Shown here: positions 44,872-56,400 of the stretch, one piece after another
Position numbering within the stretch: position 1 is the stretch's first letter
Layout: every line of letters starts with the position of its first letter
From: Lacibacter sp. H375
GTDB taxonomy: Bacteria; Bacteroidota; Bacteroidia; Chitinophagales; Chitinophagaceae
Assembly: GCF_037892425.1 (NCBI RefSeq)
Contig: NZ_JBBKTT010000001.1
Location: 2,666,001-2,730,000, forward strand
Length of the DNA stretch: 64,000 bases
Direction of reading: 5' to 3'
Translations under genes and position numbers: made by a program
Notes under the pieces: generated by a model
Databases searched by the model: none
The model's input: only the letters and a program-made list of their open reading frames with translations
Told to the model about the DNA's origin: nothing

Positions 44872-45315
44872 ATGGCAAAAGAAATCACAGGATTTGTGAA
44901 GCTGCAGGTAAAAGGCGGACAGGCAAACCCTGCGCCTCCTGTAGGTCCGGCCCTCGGTTCAAAGGGTCTTAACATCATGGAGTTCTGCAAGCAGTTCAAT
45001 GCAAGAACTCAAGACAAAATGGGTAAAGTAGTACCTGTTTTGATTACTGTTTACTCCGACAAGTCGTTCGACTTCGTTATTAAAACTGCACCAGCATCTG
45101 TTCAATTATTAGAAGCAGCAAAACTTCAAAAAGGTTCTAAAGAACCAAACCGTGCTAAAGTTGGTAAAGTAACATGGGCACAGGTTGAAGAAATTGCTAA
45201 AGACAAAATGCCCGACCTCAACTGCTTTACACTTGATAGTGCAATGAGCATGGTTGCAGGAACAGCTCGCAGTCTTGGGCTTACTGTTGATGGTAAAGCT
45301 CCTTGGGAAAATTAA
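44872..45315 (+). CDS. rplK: 50S ribosomal protein uL11
   Basis: 147 residues from the ATG at 44872 ([12 protein letters not shown]); an in-frame GTG 45 bases upstream would add non-family residues. N-terminal domain with [18 protein letters not shown] and C-terminal rRNA-binding domain ending [10 protein letters not shown]. Part of the GTPase-associated stalk base. rplA follows after 24 bases. Confidence 0.96.
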   Translation: MAKEITGFVKLQVKGGQANPAPPVGPALGSKGLNIMEFCKQFNARTQDKMGKVVPVLITVYSDKSFDFVIKTAPASVQLLEAAKLQKGSKEPNRAKVGKVTWAQVEEIAKDKMPDLNCFTLDSAMSMVAGTARSLGLTVDGKAPWEN

Positions 45316-45339
45316 TTATTCACCTCAAATTTTTGAAAC

Positions 45340-46032
45340 ATGTCTTTGACTAAGAAAAGAAAAGTAGCAGAAGCCAAGGTGGATAACAACAAAATTTATT
45401 CCCTGAAAGAAGCTTCTACACTTGTAAAAGAAATTAACTGTACAAAATTCGATAGCTCTGTTGACGTTCACGTTCGCTTAGGTGTAGATCCTAAGAAAGC
45501 TGATCAGGCTATTCGTGGTACTGTAACCTTACCACACGGTACGGGTAAAACAAAAAGAGTTCTCGTTCTCTGTACTCCTGATAAAGAAGCCGATGCAAAA
45601 GCTGCGGGTGCTGATTTTGTTGGTTTAGATGAATTTATTGCTAAGATCGAAGGTGGCTGGACTGATGTTGACGTTATCGTTGCAACTCCTGCTGTAATGC
45701 CTAAGATCGGTAAGTTAGGTAAAGTGTTAGGTCCTCGTAACCTGATGCCAAACCCTAAAACAGGAACAGTAACAAATGATGTTGCTGCTGCTGTAAATGA
45801 AGTAAAAGGTGGTAAGATTGCATTCAAGGTTGATAAAGCAGGTATCGTTCACGCTTCTGTTGGACGTATAAGTTTTGCTCCTGAGAAAATTGCAGAAAAT
45901 ATCACTGAGTTCTTAAATGCAATTGTAAAAGCAAAGCCTTCTACTGCAAAAGGAACTTACCTGAAGAGCATTTACATGGCAAGCACCATGAGTCCCGGTG
46001 TTGCTGTTGACACTAAATCATTCATGAACTAA
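45340..46032 (+). CDS. rplA: 50S ribosomal protein uL1
   Basis: 230 residues with the uL1 signatures [35 protein letters not shown] and [14 protein letters not shown]. Forms the L1 stalk and in many bacteria represses its own operon by binding the mRNA. Second gene of the rplKAJL group. Confidence 0.97.
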   Translation: MSLTKKRKVAEAKVDNNKIYSLKEASTLVKEINCTKFDSSVDVHVRLGVDPKKADQAIRGTVTLPHGTGKTKRVLVLCTPDKEADAKAAGADFVGLDEFIAKIEGGWTDVDVIVATPAVMPKIGKLGKVLGPRNLMPNPKTGTVTNDVAAAVNEVKGGKIAFKVDKAGIVHASVGRISFAPEKIAENITEFLNAIVKAKPSTAKGTYLKSIYMASTMSPGVAVDTKSFMN

Positions 46033-46060
46033 TCCTTTCAGGGTTATAAAAACTAAAATC

Positions 46061-46588
46061 ATGACAAAAGAACAAAAGAATGAAGTGATTGAAGTGCTGA
46101 AAGGCAAGTTCAGTCAATACAATAACTTCTACATTACAAATACAGAATCGTTAAGTGTAGAGCAGGTTGGTAAATTGCGCCGTGCATGTTTCGACAAGAA
46201 TGTTGAAATGAAGGTTGCAAAAAACACCCTTATTAAAAAAGCATTGGAATCAATTGATGCAGAACGTTACACTGGTGTATTTGATGCACTGAATAATGTA
46301 ACAGCTTTGTTGTTTTCTGAGAATCCGAAAGAACCAGCTTTGATCATCAGCTCATTCCGTAAAGCAAGCAATGGTGAAAAACCAGAATTGAAAGCGGCTT
46401 TCATTAATGGTGATGTTTACAGCGGCGACAATCAATTGAAAGCATTAACACAAATCAAGACAAAGAACGAGCTTATCGGCGAAGTTATTGGCTTGTTGCA
46501 GTCTCCTGCAAAACGTGTTATTGCTGCCTTGCTGCATAACGCTGAAACAAAAGGAGAAGCTACTGTTGAAGCAGCTCCTGCAGAGTAA
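46061..46588 (+). CDS. rplJ: 50S ribosomal protein uL10
   Basis: 175 residues. Starts TKEQKNEVIEVLKGKF, then the FYITNTESLSVEQVGKLRRACF core and VAKNTLIKKAL; the C-terminal helix that binds L7/L12 dimers is near the end (IGEVIGLLQSPAKRVIAALL). Stalk base protein. It is followed by a 137-base structured gap before rplL. Confidence 0.95.
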   Translation: MTKEQKNEVIEVLKGKFSQYNNFYITNTESLSVEQVGKLRRACFDKNVEMKVAKNTLIKKALESIDAERYTGVFDALNNVTALLFSENPKEPALIISSFRKASNGEKPELKAAFINGDVYSGDNQLKALTQIKTKNELIGEVIGLLQSPAKRVIAALLHNAETKGEATVEAAPAE

Positions 46589-46599
46589 TTTGGTGTAAG

Positions 46600-46633
46600 T
46601 AAAAGATCAGTGATCTTTTATCAAACATAAAAG
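46600..46633 (+). promoter_or_regulatory. Alternative-hairpin element between rplJ and rplL
   Basis: taaaagatca (46600-46609) pairs with tgatctttta (46611-46620), while cttttat (46615-46621) can instead pair with ataaaag (46627-46633). The two stems share the middle segment, so only one can form. It begins 12 bases after the rplJ stop. Confidence 0.5.
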
Positions 46634-46725
46634 CCCAGGCCTGAGGGTATTAATTAAAGGCGAATTTTTTTAAACCGCCGTCGGAGCAAAGCAAAAGCAG
46701 TGAAGACGGTAAAAATTAAAACAAA

Positions 46726-47100
46726 ATGGCAGACATTAAAGTATTAGCTGAATCATTAGTAAGCTTAACAGTTAAAGAAGTACAAGAATTAGCAGACGTT
46801 CTGAAAGCAGAATACGGCATTGAACCAGCTGCTGCTGCAGTTGTAGTTGCTGCAGGTGGTGGCGAGGGTGCTGCTGCTGTAGAAGAAAAAACTGCATTCA
46901 ATGTAATCTTGAAGAGCGGTGGTGCTTCTAAACTGAACGTAGTTAAGATCGTTAAAGACTTAACTGGTCTCGGTTTGAAAGAAGCGAAAGACTTAGTTGA
47001 CGGTGCTCCTAAGCCTGTTAAAGAAGGTGTATCTAAAGCAGAAGCTGATGAAATTGCAGCTAAACTGAAAGATGCAGGTGCTGATGTTGAGATTGCTTAA
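46726..47100 (+). CDS. rplL: 50S ribosomal protein bL12 (L7/L12)
   Basis: 124 residues: N-terminal dimerisation helices (1-35), an Ala/Gly-rich hinge (36-55) and the C-terminal domain [40 protein letters not shown] in pieces matching the family. Multi-copy stalk protein recruiting translation GTPases. A strong terminator follows, so the operon ends here instead of continuing to rpoB. Confidence 0.96.
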   Translation: MADIKVLAESLVSLTVKEVQELADVLKAEYGIEPAAAAVVVAAGGGEGAAAVEEKTAFNVILKSGGASKLNVVKIVKDLTGLGLKEAKDLVDGAPKPVKEGVSKAEADEIAAKLKDAGADVEIA

Positions 47101-47122
47101 TGCATTCTTTATAGAATTTTCG

Positions 47123-47150
47123 AACCCCGGTAATACACCGGGGTTTTTTC
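47123..47150 (+). terminator. Terminator after rplL
   Basis: aaccccgg (47123-47130) pairs with ccggggtt (47138-47145), seven-base loop, six T. Confidence 0.9.
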
Positions 47151-47227
47151 ATAGGCAACGTTTTACAGGCGGTGATTGTCTAGAGGTTATTAGATTTAAA
47201 TTGCATCAGTAAGTAAAAATCTGTTAG

Positions 47228-49267
47228 TTGAAAAATCGCTTATTTTTTATCGTTAGTAAATATCTCGCTGTTGTTATTCTATTGATAACAGGTGTAGCCA
47301 ATACGCAGGCTCAGTGTACTACGCTTGGTCAAACTCCTGCAACGGCATTTCCTGTTTGTGGTACCAGTGTTTTTTCGCAAGCGAATGTGCCCAGTTGTGT
47401 CAACAAACAAATTATTGTACCTGGGTGCGGCACAGAAAACACCTATTACGATGTAAATCCATTTTGGTACAGGTTCACTTGTTTTACTTCCGGAACATTA
47501 GGTTTTTTGATTGACCCGATAAGTGCCAACGATGATTATGATTGGCAGATATGGGATATTACCGGAATTGATCCATCAACTGTTTATAACAACACATCAG
47601 CAGCAATTGCAGCTAACTGGTCGGGGTTAAAAGGACAAACAGGAACTAACGCAGGCGCAGCAAAGTTGTTTGAATGTGGATCATTCGGCAATAATAATCC
47701 TCCTAAATTCAGCAAACTGCCAAATCTAATTGCAGGTCATACATACATTCTCATGATCAGCAATTTTTCTAATTCACAACAGGGATATAAATTATCATTT
47801 GGCGGAGGTACAGCCGTCATTACCGATCCAAAAGCACCATTGATGCAGGAAGTAAGAACGAATTGTGGAGGTGATGAATTACGATTGAAGTTGAATAAGA
47901 AAATGAAGTGTGCAAGTATTGCTGCTAATGGCAGCGACGTTCTTGCATTTCCCGGAAATATTACGGCAACCAATATGCGGCCGATTGGTTGTAACAGCAG
48001 TTTCGAAACAGATTCTATTGTGATCACGTTATCACAGCCATTGCCTCCCGGCAATTATTCATTGCAATTGAAAAATGGAACTGATGGAAATACAATTCTT
48101 GATTTATGCGACCGGGCTATTCCAACTACAGATGCAGCAAATTTCACAGTGCTTCCGCTACAGCCAACTCCATTCGATAGCATTGTACCATTAACCTGTT
48201 CACCAAACAGTGTTCGTTTTGTATTTAAGAAATTGATACGTTGTAATTCAATTGAACCTTCAGGATCTGATTTCGCAATCAACGGAACATATCCAGTAGC
48301 AATTACGAATGCAAGAGGTAACTGTAATGCAAATGGTTTAACATCCGATATCATTGTTACATTTTCTCAACCTTTACAACAGGCAGGTACATTCACTATC
48401 AATTTAAAACAAGGTCTTGACGGTAATACAATTATTGATGAATGTAATCAGCAAACGCCTCCATCTCAATTAATATTTACAGTAAAAGATACTGTGAATG
48501 CAGACTTCACATACAATATGAGCTATGGTTGTACAGCAGATACAGTTAATTATATTCATCCTGGAGGTAATGGAATCAATAGTTGGTTATGGAACTTTGG
48601 AACGAACGGAACAGGTACAGATCAATCTGAAGAAGTTATCTACAATTCATTTGGAAATAAAACCACAACACTCATTGTGTCGAATGGCTTTTGTTCAGAT
48701 ACAACAACTAACACACTGCGTTTAAATAATTTTCTGAAAGCTGATTTTATTGTCAATCCATTTCTTTGCCCTGATAGTTTATTATATGTTGAACCAACGC
48801 CAACAACAGAACGACCTTTGACTTTCTTATGGGAATTTGGCGATGGCGCTACAAGCACCGATTCAATTCCAGCACCACATTTATATTCATCGGCCACTAA
48901 CGAAACAAAATACACGGTTGCATATACAGTTACAAATGATCTCGGCTGTACTGATAAGATCGAGAAAACAGTTACACAATTAAGCACCTGTCGTATTGAT
49001 GTGCCAACTGCATTTACACCCAATGGTGATGGTTTAAATGATTTCTTCGGTCCACTGAATGCTTTAGTTGCAGAAAACTTTCTTTTCAGAGTTTACAACC
49101 GTTGGGGTGGGCTGGTATATGAATCAAAAGACTGGACCAAACCCTGGGATGGAACAGTTAAGGGTGCACAACAACCGGCAGCTAACTATGTTTGGACTTT
49201 GAGCTATCGTGATCTTGTGACCGGCAGAGATATAAACAGAAAAGGAAGTTTTATCTTGATTCGTTAA
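47228..49267 (+). CDS. Secreted PKD-domain protein with gliding-motility-type (T9SS type B) C-terminal domain
   Basis: 679 residues. The start is a TTG directly after an in-frame TAG; it is needed because the signal peptide (KNRLFFIVSKYLAVVILLITG, cut near TQAQ) begins there. Domains: Cys-containing N-terminal beta domain (30-200); two tandem copies of a ~105-residue module (about 203-308 and 312-418) sharing KCASI/RCNSI, NGSDVLAF/SGSDFAI and LKNGTDGNTI/LKQGLDGNTI; two PKD domains (about 425-495 and 505-585; WNFGTNGTG, WEFGDGATS); and the type B sorting domain (590-679; PTAFTPNGDGLNDFFGP, YNRWGG, WDG). Probably a cell-surface adhesin or matrix protein exported by T9SS. Its place between rplL and rpoB is unusual. 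Confidence 0.9.
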   Translation: MKNRLFFIVSKYLAVVILLITGVANTQAQCTTLGQTPATAFPVCGTSVFSQANVPSCVNKQIIVPGCGTENTYYDVNPFWYRFTCFTSGTLGFLIDPISANDDYDWQIWDITGIDPSTVYNNTSAAIAANWSGLKGQTGTNAGAAKLFECGSFGNNNPPKFSKLPNLIAGHTYILMISNFSNSQQGYKLSFGGGTAVITDPKAPLMQEVRTNCGGDELRLKLNKKMKCASIAANGSDVLAFPGNITATNMRPIGCNSSFETDSIVITLSQPLPPGNYSLQLKNGTDGNTILDLCDRAIPTTDAANFTVLPLQPTPFDSIVPLTCSPNSVRFVFKKLIRCNSIEPSGSDFAINGTYPVAITNARGNCNANGLTSDIIVTFSQPLQQAGTFTINLKQGLDGNTIIDECNQQTPPSQLIFTVKDTVNADFTYNMSYGCTADTVNYIHPGGNGINSWLWNFGTNGTGTDQSEEVIYNSFGNKTTTLIVSNGFCSDTTTNTLRLNNFLKADFIVNPFLCPDSLLYVEPTPTTERPLTFLWEFGDGATSTDSIPAPHLYSSATNETKYTVAYTVTNDLGCTDKIEKTVTQLSTCRIDVPTAFTPNGDGLNDFFGPLNALVAENFLFRVYNRWGGLVYESKDWTKPWDGTVKGAQQPAANYVWTLSYRDLVTGRDINRKGSFILIR

Positions 49268-49349
49268 GAGAACGATTATGCCAGGTATCCTTTTTTCTGC
49301 CAACTTTTCCCAATCCTGACAAAACGGGGACAAAAGCCGGCAATCAAAT

Positions 49350-49380
49350 TTTGTTCCAACACACAATATCACTAACTTTG
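49350..49380 (+). promoter_or_regulatory. Promoter of rpoBC
   Basis: TTTG (49350-49353), 19 bases, TAACTTTG (49373-49380), followed by CCTCCC. A full match to the Bacteroidota consensus, 133 bases before rpoB. Confidence 0.85.
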
Positions 49381-49513
49381 CCTCCCTAAATTTAGGCTGA
49401 ATAGCAAGTTGGCGCCCAATTACAGTCATAAATAACTGAAAATCAATTTACTTGTCTTTGCATAAAGACGGTGAGCTATTCGTGTGCACAAACTTAAAAA
49501 CCGGTAAGAACAT
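49381..49513 (+). other. rpoB leader
   Basis: About 125 transcribed bases with two small structures: the palindrome ctaaatttag (49386-49395) and a hairpin GTCTTT-gcat-AAAGAC (49454-49469). No Shine-Dalgarno sequence before the ATG. Function not known. Confidence 0.45.
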
Positions 49514-52500
49514 ATGTCTTCATCAAGAGTTGCAGCAAACAAGAGAATTAATTTCGGAAAAGTAAAACACCTTGCAGAGATTCCAGACCTGTTGGGTATC
49601 CAGATTCAATCTTTTAAAGAGTACTTCCAGCTAGAAACTACTCCTGACAAACGTAACATTGAAGGGTTATTCCGTGTATTCAAGGAAAACTTTCCTATCA
49701 CTGATACACGTAACATTTTCGTTCTGGAGTTCCTCGATTATTTTATTGATCCACCCCGTTACTCCATCGATGAGTGTATGGAGCGTGGATTAACATATGC
49801 GGTTCCCCTCAAAGCCAAACTCCGTTTGAGCTGTAATGATGAGGAACACGTAGATTTCCAAACCATCGTTCAGGATGTATTCTTAGGAAACATTCCTTAC
49901 ATGACTCCCCGTGGTACATTCGTGATCAACGGTGCTGAGCGTGTGGTGGTATCTCAATTACACCGTTCACCTGGTGTATTCTTCGGTCAATCAATTCACC
50001 CTAACGGAACTAAGATTTACTCTGCAAGGGTAATTCCTTTCAAAGGTGCGTGGATGGAATTTGCAACAGACATCAACAATGTGATGTATGCTTACATCGA
50101 TCGTAAGAAAAAATTCCCTGTAACAACTCTCTTACGTTCTATCGGCTTTGAAACAGATAAGGATATCCTTGAACTGTTTGGTATGGCTGACGAAGTAAAA
50201 GCAGATAAGAAAGCGTTGGAGAAATACGAAGGCAAGCGTTTAGCTGCACGTGTACTCCGTAGCTGGGTTGAAGATTTCGTAGATGAAGATACCGGTGAAG
50301 TTGTGAGCATTGAGCGTAACGAAGTGGTATTAGAGCGTGATTCAATTCTTGATGCTGAAGCAATCGAAATGATCAGCGAAATGGAAGTGAAGAGCGTATT
50401 CGTTCAGAAAGAAGAAGTGAGTGGTGACTTCGCTATCATCTACAATACATTAAATAAAGATACTTCTAACAGTGAGTTGGAGGCGGTACAGCACATCTAT
50501 CGCCAATTGCGTGGTGCTGATGCTCCTGATAATGAAACTGCACGTGGTATTATTGATAAATTATTCTTCAGCGATAAGCGTTATGATCTCGGTGAAGTTG
50601 GTCGTTACAAGATTAACCGCAAACTTGGATTAAACTTCCCGATTGAGAAAAAGGTATTAACGAAAGATGACATCATTGCCATCATCAAATACCTGGTGAA
50701 GTTAACAAACGCAAAAGCTGAGATCGATGATATTGATCACCTCAGTAACCGTCGTGTGCGTACAGTGGGCGAGCAGTTATATGCTCAGTTCGGTGTAGGT
50801 CTTGCACGTATGGCCCGTACAATTCGTGAAAGAATGAACGTACGTGACAACGAGGTGTTTACTCCGGTTGATCTGATCAATGCAAGAACACTTTCTTCTG
50901 TGATCAACTCATTCTTTGGTACATCACAGTTGTCTCAGTTCCTCGATCAAACAAACCCTCTGAGTGAGATCACGCACAAGCGTCGTATCTCCGCACTCGG
51001 ACCCGGTGGTTTGAGTCGTGAAAGAGCTGGTTTCGAGGTACGTGACGTACACTACTCCCACTACGGCCGTCTTTGTACAATTGAAACGCCAGAAGGTCCA
51101 AACATTGGTTTGATCTCTACACTTTGCGTACATGCTACTGTTAACGATATGGGCTTTATTGAAACGCCTTATCGTAAAGTAGAGAATGGTAAGGCTGATG
51201 TAAAAAACCTTACTTACCTCAGTGCCGAAGAAGAAGATACAGCGAAAATTGCGCAGGTAAATATCGCTATTGACGATAAAGGAAACATTACTGAAGATAA
51301 AGTTCGCTCACGTGAAAGTGGCGACTTCCCGATTCTTGAAAGAGCAGAGGTGGAATACATGGACGTTGCGCCAAACCAGATCGTTGGTTTGAGTGCGTCT
51401 TTGATTCCATTCCTTGAGCATGATGATGCCAACCGTGCATTGATGGGATCGAACATGCAACGTCAGGCGGTTCCGCTTGTACGTCCGCAGGCTCCGATCG
51501 TGGGTACTGGTCTGGAAGCAATGGCAGCTCGTGACAGTCGTATTCAGTTGAATGCTGAAGGAAAGGGTGTTGTTGAGTATGTTGATGCAAATGAAATTCA
51601 TGTTCGTTACGATAGAAATGAAGAACAACGTTTGGTAAGCTTTGAAGAAGATCTGAAGATCTACAAACTCACCAAGTTCATCAAAACAAACCAAAGCACT
51701 TGTATTAACCTGAAGCCTGCTGTTAAGAAAGGTCAGGCAGTAAAAGAGGGCGACTTCCTTACTGAAGGTTATGCAGTGAAAGATGGTGAATTAGCATTAG
51801 GTCGTAACCTGAAAGTGGCATTCATGCCTTGGAAAGGTTACAACTTTGAGGATGCGATCGTAATCAATGAGAAAGTTGTGAAAGAAGATCTTTTCACTTC
51901 TGTACACGTTGAAGAATACGAACTTGAAGTACGTGATACTAAACTCGGTGAAGAAGAATTAACGCCAGATATTCCAAACGTAAGTGAGGAAGCAACAAAA
52001 GACCTGGATCAAAACGGTATTATCCGTATTGGTGCAGCAATTAAAGAAGGCGATATCCTCATTGGTAAAATCACTCCTAAAGGTGAAAGCGATCCAACTC
52101 CTGAAGAGAAGTTGTTACGTGCCATCTTTGGTGATAAAGCCGGTGATGCAAAAGATGCTTCATTGAAAGCTCCAAGTGGAACTGAAGGTGTTGTTATCGA
52201 CAAGAAACTTTTCCAACGTGCTAAGAAAGATAAGAATGGTAAGATCCGTGAAAAAGCATTGTTAGAAAAAGTTGAGAAGATTCACGAAAAGAATACAGCT
52301 GATTTGTTAGATGTATTGCTCAGCAAATTATTATCACTGCTGCAAACAAAAACTTCAGCTGGTGTTAATAACAACTTCGGTGAATCATTGATTGGTAAAG
52401 GTGCTAAGTTCAACCAGAAGAACCTTGCAACAATTGACTATGCAAACGTTAACCCGTTAGGCTGGACAGGCGATGCAACAACTGATGAATGGATCAACCA

Positions 52501-53326
52501 ATTGTTACACAACTATAACATTAAGTATAACGAAGAACTCGGCCGTTACAAGCGTGAGAAATTCAACATCTCTATTGGTGATGAATTACCGGCTGGTGTA
52601 TTGAAACTCGCGAAGGTTTACTTAGCTGTGAAGCGTAAACTGAAAGTGGGTGATAAAATGGCGGGTCGTCACGGTAACAAGGGTATCGTTGCGAAAATCG
52701 TTCGCCAGGAAGATATGCCGTTCCTCGAAGATGGAACTCCTGTTGACATCGTATTGAACCCATTGGGTGTACCTAGTCGTATGAACCTTGGACAGATCTA
52801 TGAAACTGTTCTTGGCTGGGCTGGTGAAAAACTCGGTGTTAAGTTCGCAACACCAATTTTCGATGGTGCTACAGTAGAAGAAATTGCAGGACATATTGCT
52901 GATGCAGGTTTACCATTGTTTGGTCATACATTCCTTTATGATGGTGAAACAGGTGAGCGCTTCCACCAGAAGGCTACAGTTGGTATCATTTACATGATCA
53001 AACTGCACCACATGGTTGATGATAAGATGCACGCCCGTTCGATCGGACCATACAGCTTAATTACGCAACAGCCGTTGGGTGGTAAAGCACAGTTCGGTGG
53101 TCAGCGTTTCGGTGAAATGGAGGTGTGGGCATTGGAAGCATACGGTGCTTCTAACATCCTGCAGGAATTACTTACACTCAAATCAGATGACATCATGGGT
53201 CGTGCAAAAACCTATGAAGCCATTGTAAAAGGTGATAACATTCCTCGCCCTGGTATTCCTGAATCATTCAATGTATTGGTTCATGAATTAAGAGGCTTGG
53301 GCTTAGACCTGAAGTTTGAAGAATAA
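49514..53326 (+). CDS. rpoB: RNA polymerase beta subunit
   Basis: 1270 residues, full length. Recognised by the fork and rifampicin-pocket region ([30 protein letters not shown]), [16 protein letters not shown]-type active-site segment [26 protein letters not shown] and the C-terminal [21 protein letters not shown] (clamp part). The rifampicin-pocket residues visible look like the sensitive type. Transcribed from its own promoter after the T9SS gene; rpoC follows after 121 bases. Confidence 0.98.
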   Translation: MSSSRVAANKRINFGKVKHLAEIPDLLGIQIQSFKEYFQLETTPDKRNIEGLFRVFKENFPITDTRNIFVLEFLDYFIDPPRYSIDECMERGLTYAVPLKAKLRLSCNDEEHVDFQTIVQDVFLGNIPYMTPRGTFVINGAERVVVSQLHRSPGVFFGQSIHPNGTKIYSARVIPFKGAWMEFATDINNVMYAYIDRKKKFPVTTLLRSIGFETDKDILELFGMADEVKADKKALEKYEGKRLAARVLRSWVEDFVDEDTGEVVSIERNEVVLERDSILDAEAIEMISEMEVKSVFVQKEEVSGDFAIIYNTLNKDTSNSELEAVQHIYRQLRGADAPDNETARGIIDKLFFSDKRYDLGEVGRYKINRKLGLNFPIEKKVLTKDDIIAIIKYLVKLTNAKAEIDDIDHLSNRRVRTVGEQLYAQFGVGLARMARTIRERMNVRDNEVFTPVDLINARTLSSVINSFFGTSQLSQFLDQTNPLSEITHKRRISALGPGGLSRERAGFEVRDVHYSHYGRLCTIETPEGPNIGLISTLCVHATVNDMGFIETPYRKVENGKADVKNLTYLSAEEEDTAKIAQVNIAIDDKGNITEDKVRSRESGDFPILERAEVEYMDVAPNQIVGLSASLIPFLEHDDANRALMGSNMQRQAVPLVRPQAPIVGTGLEAMAARDSRIQLNAEGKGVVEYVDANEIHVRYDRNEEQRLVSFEEDLKIYKLTKFIKTNQSTCINLKPAVKKGQAVKEGDFLTEGYAVKDGELALGRNLKVAFMPWKGYNFEDAIVINEKVVKEDLFTSVHVEEYELEVRDTKLGEEELTPDIPNVSEEATKDLDQNGIIRIGAAIKEGDILIGKITPKGESDPTPEEKLLRAIFGDKAGDAKDASLKAPSGTEGVVIDKKLFQRAKKDKNGKIREKALLEKVEKIHEKNTADLLDVLLSKLLSLLQTKTSAGVNNNFGESLIGKGAKFNQKNLATIDYANVNPLGWTGDATTDEWINQLLHNYNIKYNEELGRYKREKFNISIGDELPAGVLKLAKVYLAVKRKLKVGDKMAGRHGNKGIVAKIVRQEDMPFLEDGTPVDIVLNPLGVPSRMNLGQIYETVLGWAGEKLGVKFATPIFDGATVEEIAGHIADAGLPLFGHTFLYDGETGERFHQKATVGIIYMIKLHHMVDDKMHARSIGPYSLITQQPLGGKAQFGGQRFGEMEVWALEAYGASNILQELLTLKSDDIMGRAKTYEAIVKGDNIPRPGIPESFNVLVHELRGLGLDLKFEE

Positions 53327-53333
53327 TTCTGTT

Positions 53334-53377
53334 ACCGGTTGCCAGTAAAATGGTTACCGGTTTCCTGTTTAACCGGT
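53334..53377 (+). repeat. Three ACCGGT palindromes in the rpoB-rpoC spacer
   Basis: ACCGGT occurs at 53334-53339, 53356-53361 and 53372-53377. Neighbouring copies can pair with each other (for instance CCGGTT with AACCGG), giving alternative small hairpins, possibly RNA-processing sites. Confidence 0.45.
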
Positions 53378-53447
53378 GAACAATTGAAGTACAATAGCCG
53401 GGATGTAGCAAATCGTACTTCGTAAATCTAAAATCGAAAATTAAAAT

Positions 53448-56400
53448 ATGGCATTCAGAAAAGACAACCGTCAGAGGCCTACGTTTTCAAAGATCACCAT
53501 TGGTCTGGCTTCTCCCGATACAATCCTGGAGCGTAGCTTTGGTGAAGTATTAAAGCCGGAAACAATTAACTATCGTACTTACAAACCTGAACGTGATGGT
53601 TTGTTTTGCGAAAGAATTTTCGGACCAGTAAAAGATTTCGAATGTGCCTGCGGTAAGTACAAGCGTATCCGTTACAAGGGTATTGTGTGCGACCGTTGTG
53701 GTGTTGAAGTAACAGAAAAGAAAGTGCGTCGTGAGCGTATGGGTCACATCAAATTGGTGGTGCCTGTTGTACACATCTGGTATTTCAAATCATTACCTAA
53801 TAAAATTGGTTACCTGTTAGGTGTAAGCTCTAAGAAATTAGAGACAATTGTTTACTACGAGCGCTATGTGGTTATTCAACCCGGCGTAAAAGAAAATATG
53901 GCGATGGGTGATCTTCTTACTGAAGAAGAGTACCTCGATCTGTTAGATACATTGCCAAAAGATAACCAGTACCTGCCTGATGAAGATCCTCAGAAATTCA
54001 TTGCAAAGATGGGTGCTGAAGCAGTGCATGATATGTTGCAGCGTATTGATCTCGATCAATTAAGCTACGACTTACGTAATGCTGCTGCAACTGAAACTTC
54101 ACAACAACGTAAAGCAGATGCGTTAAAGCGTTTGAGCGTTGTAGAAGCTTTCCGTGATGCAAACCTCCGCATTACAAACCGTCCTGAATGGATGGTTATG
54201 CAATACATTCCTGTTATTCCTCCGGAACTGCGTCCGTTAGTTCCTTTGGATGGGGGTCGTTTTGCATCATCTGATCTGAATGATCTTTATCGTCGTGTAA
54301 TTATCCGTAATAATCGTTTGAAAAGATTATTGGAGATCAAAGCTCCTGAAGTAATCCTTCGTAACGAAAAACGTATGCTACAGGAAGCGATCGATTCGTT
54401 ATTCGATAACTCAAGAAAATCAAATGCAGTGAAAGCCGAAGGCGGTCGTGCATTGAAATCATTGAGTGATGTATTGAAAGGTAAACAAGGTCGTTTCCGT
54501 CAGAACTTGCTTGGTAAACGTGTTGACTATTCTGGTCGTTCGGTTATCGTGGTAGGTCCTGAAATGAAATTACATGAATGTGGTCTTCCAAAAGATATGG
54601 CTGCTGAATTGTTTAAACCATTCATCATCCGGAAACTGATTGAAAGAGGTATCGTTAAAACAGTGAAGTCTGCACGTAAACTCGTGGATAAGAAAGAAGC
54701 CATTGTTTGGGATATCCTTGAAAATATATTGAAAGGTCACCCAATCATGTTGAACCGTGCCCCCACGCTTCACCGTTTGTCGATCCAGGCCTTCCAACCT
54801 AAATTGATTGAAGGTAAAGCCATTCAACTTCACCCGCTCGTGTGTTCTGCGTTCAACGCCGATTTCGATGGTGATCAGATGGCGGTACACGTTCCGTTAA
54901 GCAATGCTGCTGTATTGGAAGCACAATTATTGATGCTTGCATCACACAACATTCTTAACCCGCAGAACGGTCAACCAATTACCCTTCCTTCTCAGGACAT
55001 GGTACTCGGTCTGTACTACATTTCTAAAGGAAAGAAAACAACTGATACTGAAACTGTAAAAGGTCAGGGTAAAGCATTCTATTCTGCAGAAGAGGTGATC
55101 ATTGCTTACAATGAGAAGCAAGTTGATCTTCATGCATGGATCAGAGTAAGAGCTAATGTACGTGATGCAGAAACAGGACAGTTAACTTACAAGTTGATTG
55201 AAACAACTGTAGGTCGTGTGATCTTTAACCAGTTTGTACCGAAAGAAGTTGGTTTCGTAAACGCTTTATTAACGAAGAAGAACCTTCGTGAAATCATTGG
55301 CGATATTATTGAAATCACCAACGTTCCAAAAACGGCTAAGTTCCTTGATGATATCAAGACACTTGGTTTCCGTACAGCCTTCCAGGGTGGTTTGTCGTTC
55401 AACATCAACGATCTGATCATTCCTGAAGTGAAAGAACAATTGGTTGAAAATGCACAAGGTGAAGTAAACGAAGTTTGGGATAGCTATAATATGGGTCTTA
55501 TCACCAACAACGAACGTTACAACCAGATCATTGATATCTGGAGTCGTGTGGATACACGTGTAACTGAAACGTTGATCCGTGAAATGGCTTCTGATAAGCA
55601 AGGTTTCAACTCTGTGTACATGATGCTTGATTCAGGTGCCCGTGGTAGTAAGCAGCAGGTAAAACAGCTCGCCGGTATCAGGGGTCTGATGGCCAAGCCT
55701 CGTAAGAGTGGTTCTACAGGAAGCGAGATCATCGAGAATCCTGTATTGAGCAACTTTAAAGATGGCTTGAGTGTATTGGATTACTTTATCTCGACGCACG
55801 GTGCCCGTAAAGGTCTTGCCGATACTGCCTTGAAAACTGCGGATGCAGGTTACTTAACCCGTCGTTTGGTTGACGTTGCGCAGGATGTTGTTATTAAAGA
55901 TGAAGATTGCGGAACATTACGTGGTATTGCAACAAGTGCATTAAAAGATAACGAAGATATTATTGAACCATTGAGCGATCGTATTGAAGGACGTACATCA
56001 TTACATGATGTGTATGATCCGATTTCAGACGAACTCATTGTTGCAGCTGGCCAGGAAATTTCTCCTGCTATTGCAAAGAAGATCGAAGACAGAGGTATTG
56101 AAACTGTTGATATCCGTTCAGTACTTACCTGCGAAAGCAAACGTGGTGTGTGTGTGAAGTGTTATGGTAAAAACCTTGCTACAGGTGTGGTTGCACAAAA
56201 AGGTGATGCAGTAGGTATCATCGCTGCGCAATCAATTGGTGAGCCTGGTACACAGCTTACACTGCGTACCTTCCACGTGGGTGGTGTTGCGGGTTCTGCA
56301 TCAGTAGAATCAACATTACCGGCTAAGTTTGACGGAACAATCCAGTTCGATGGTTTACGTACTGTAACAACTACTAATAACGAAGGTGAGAAAGTACAGT

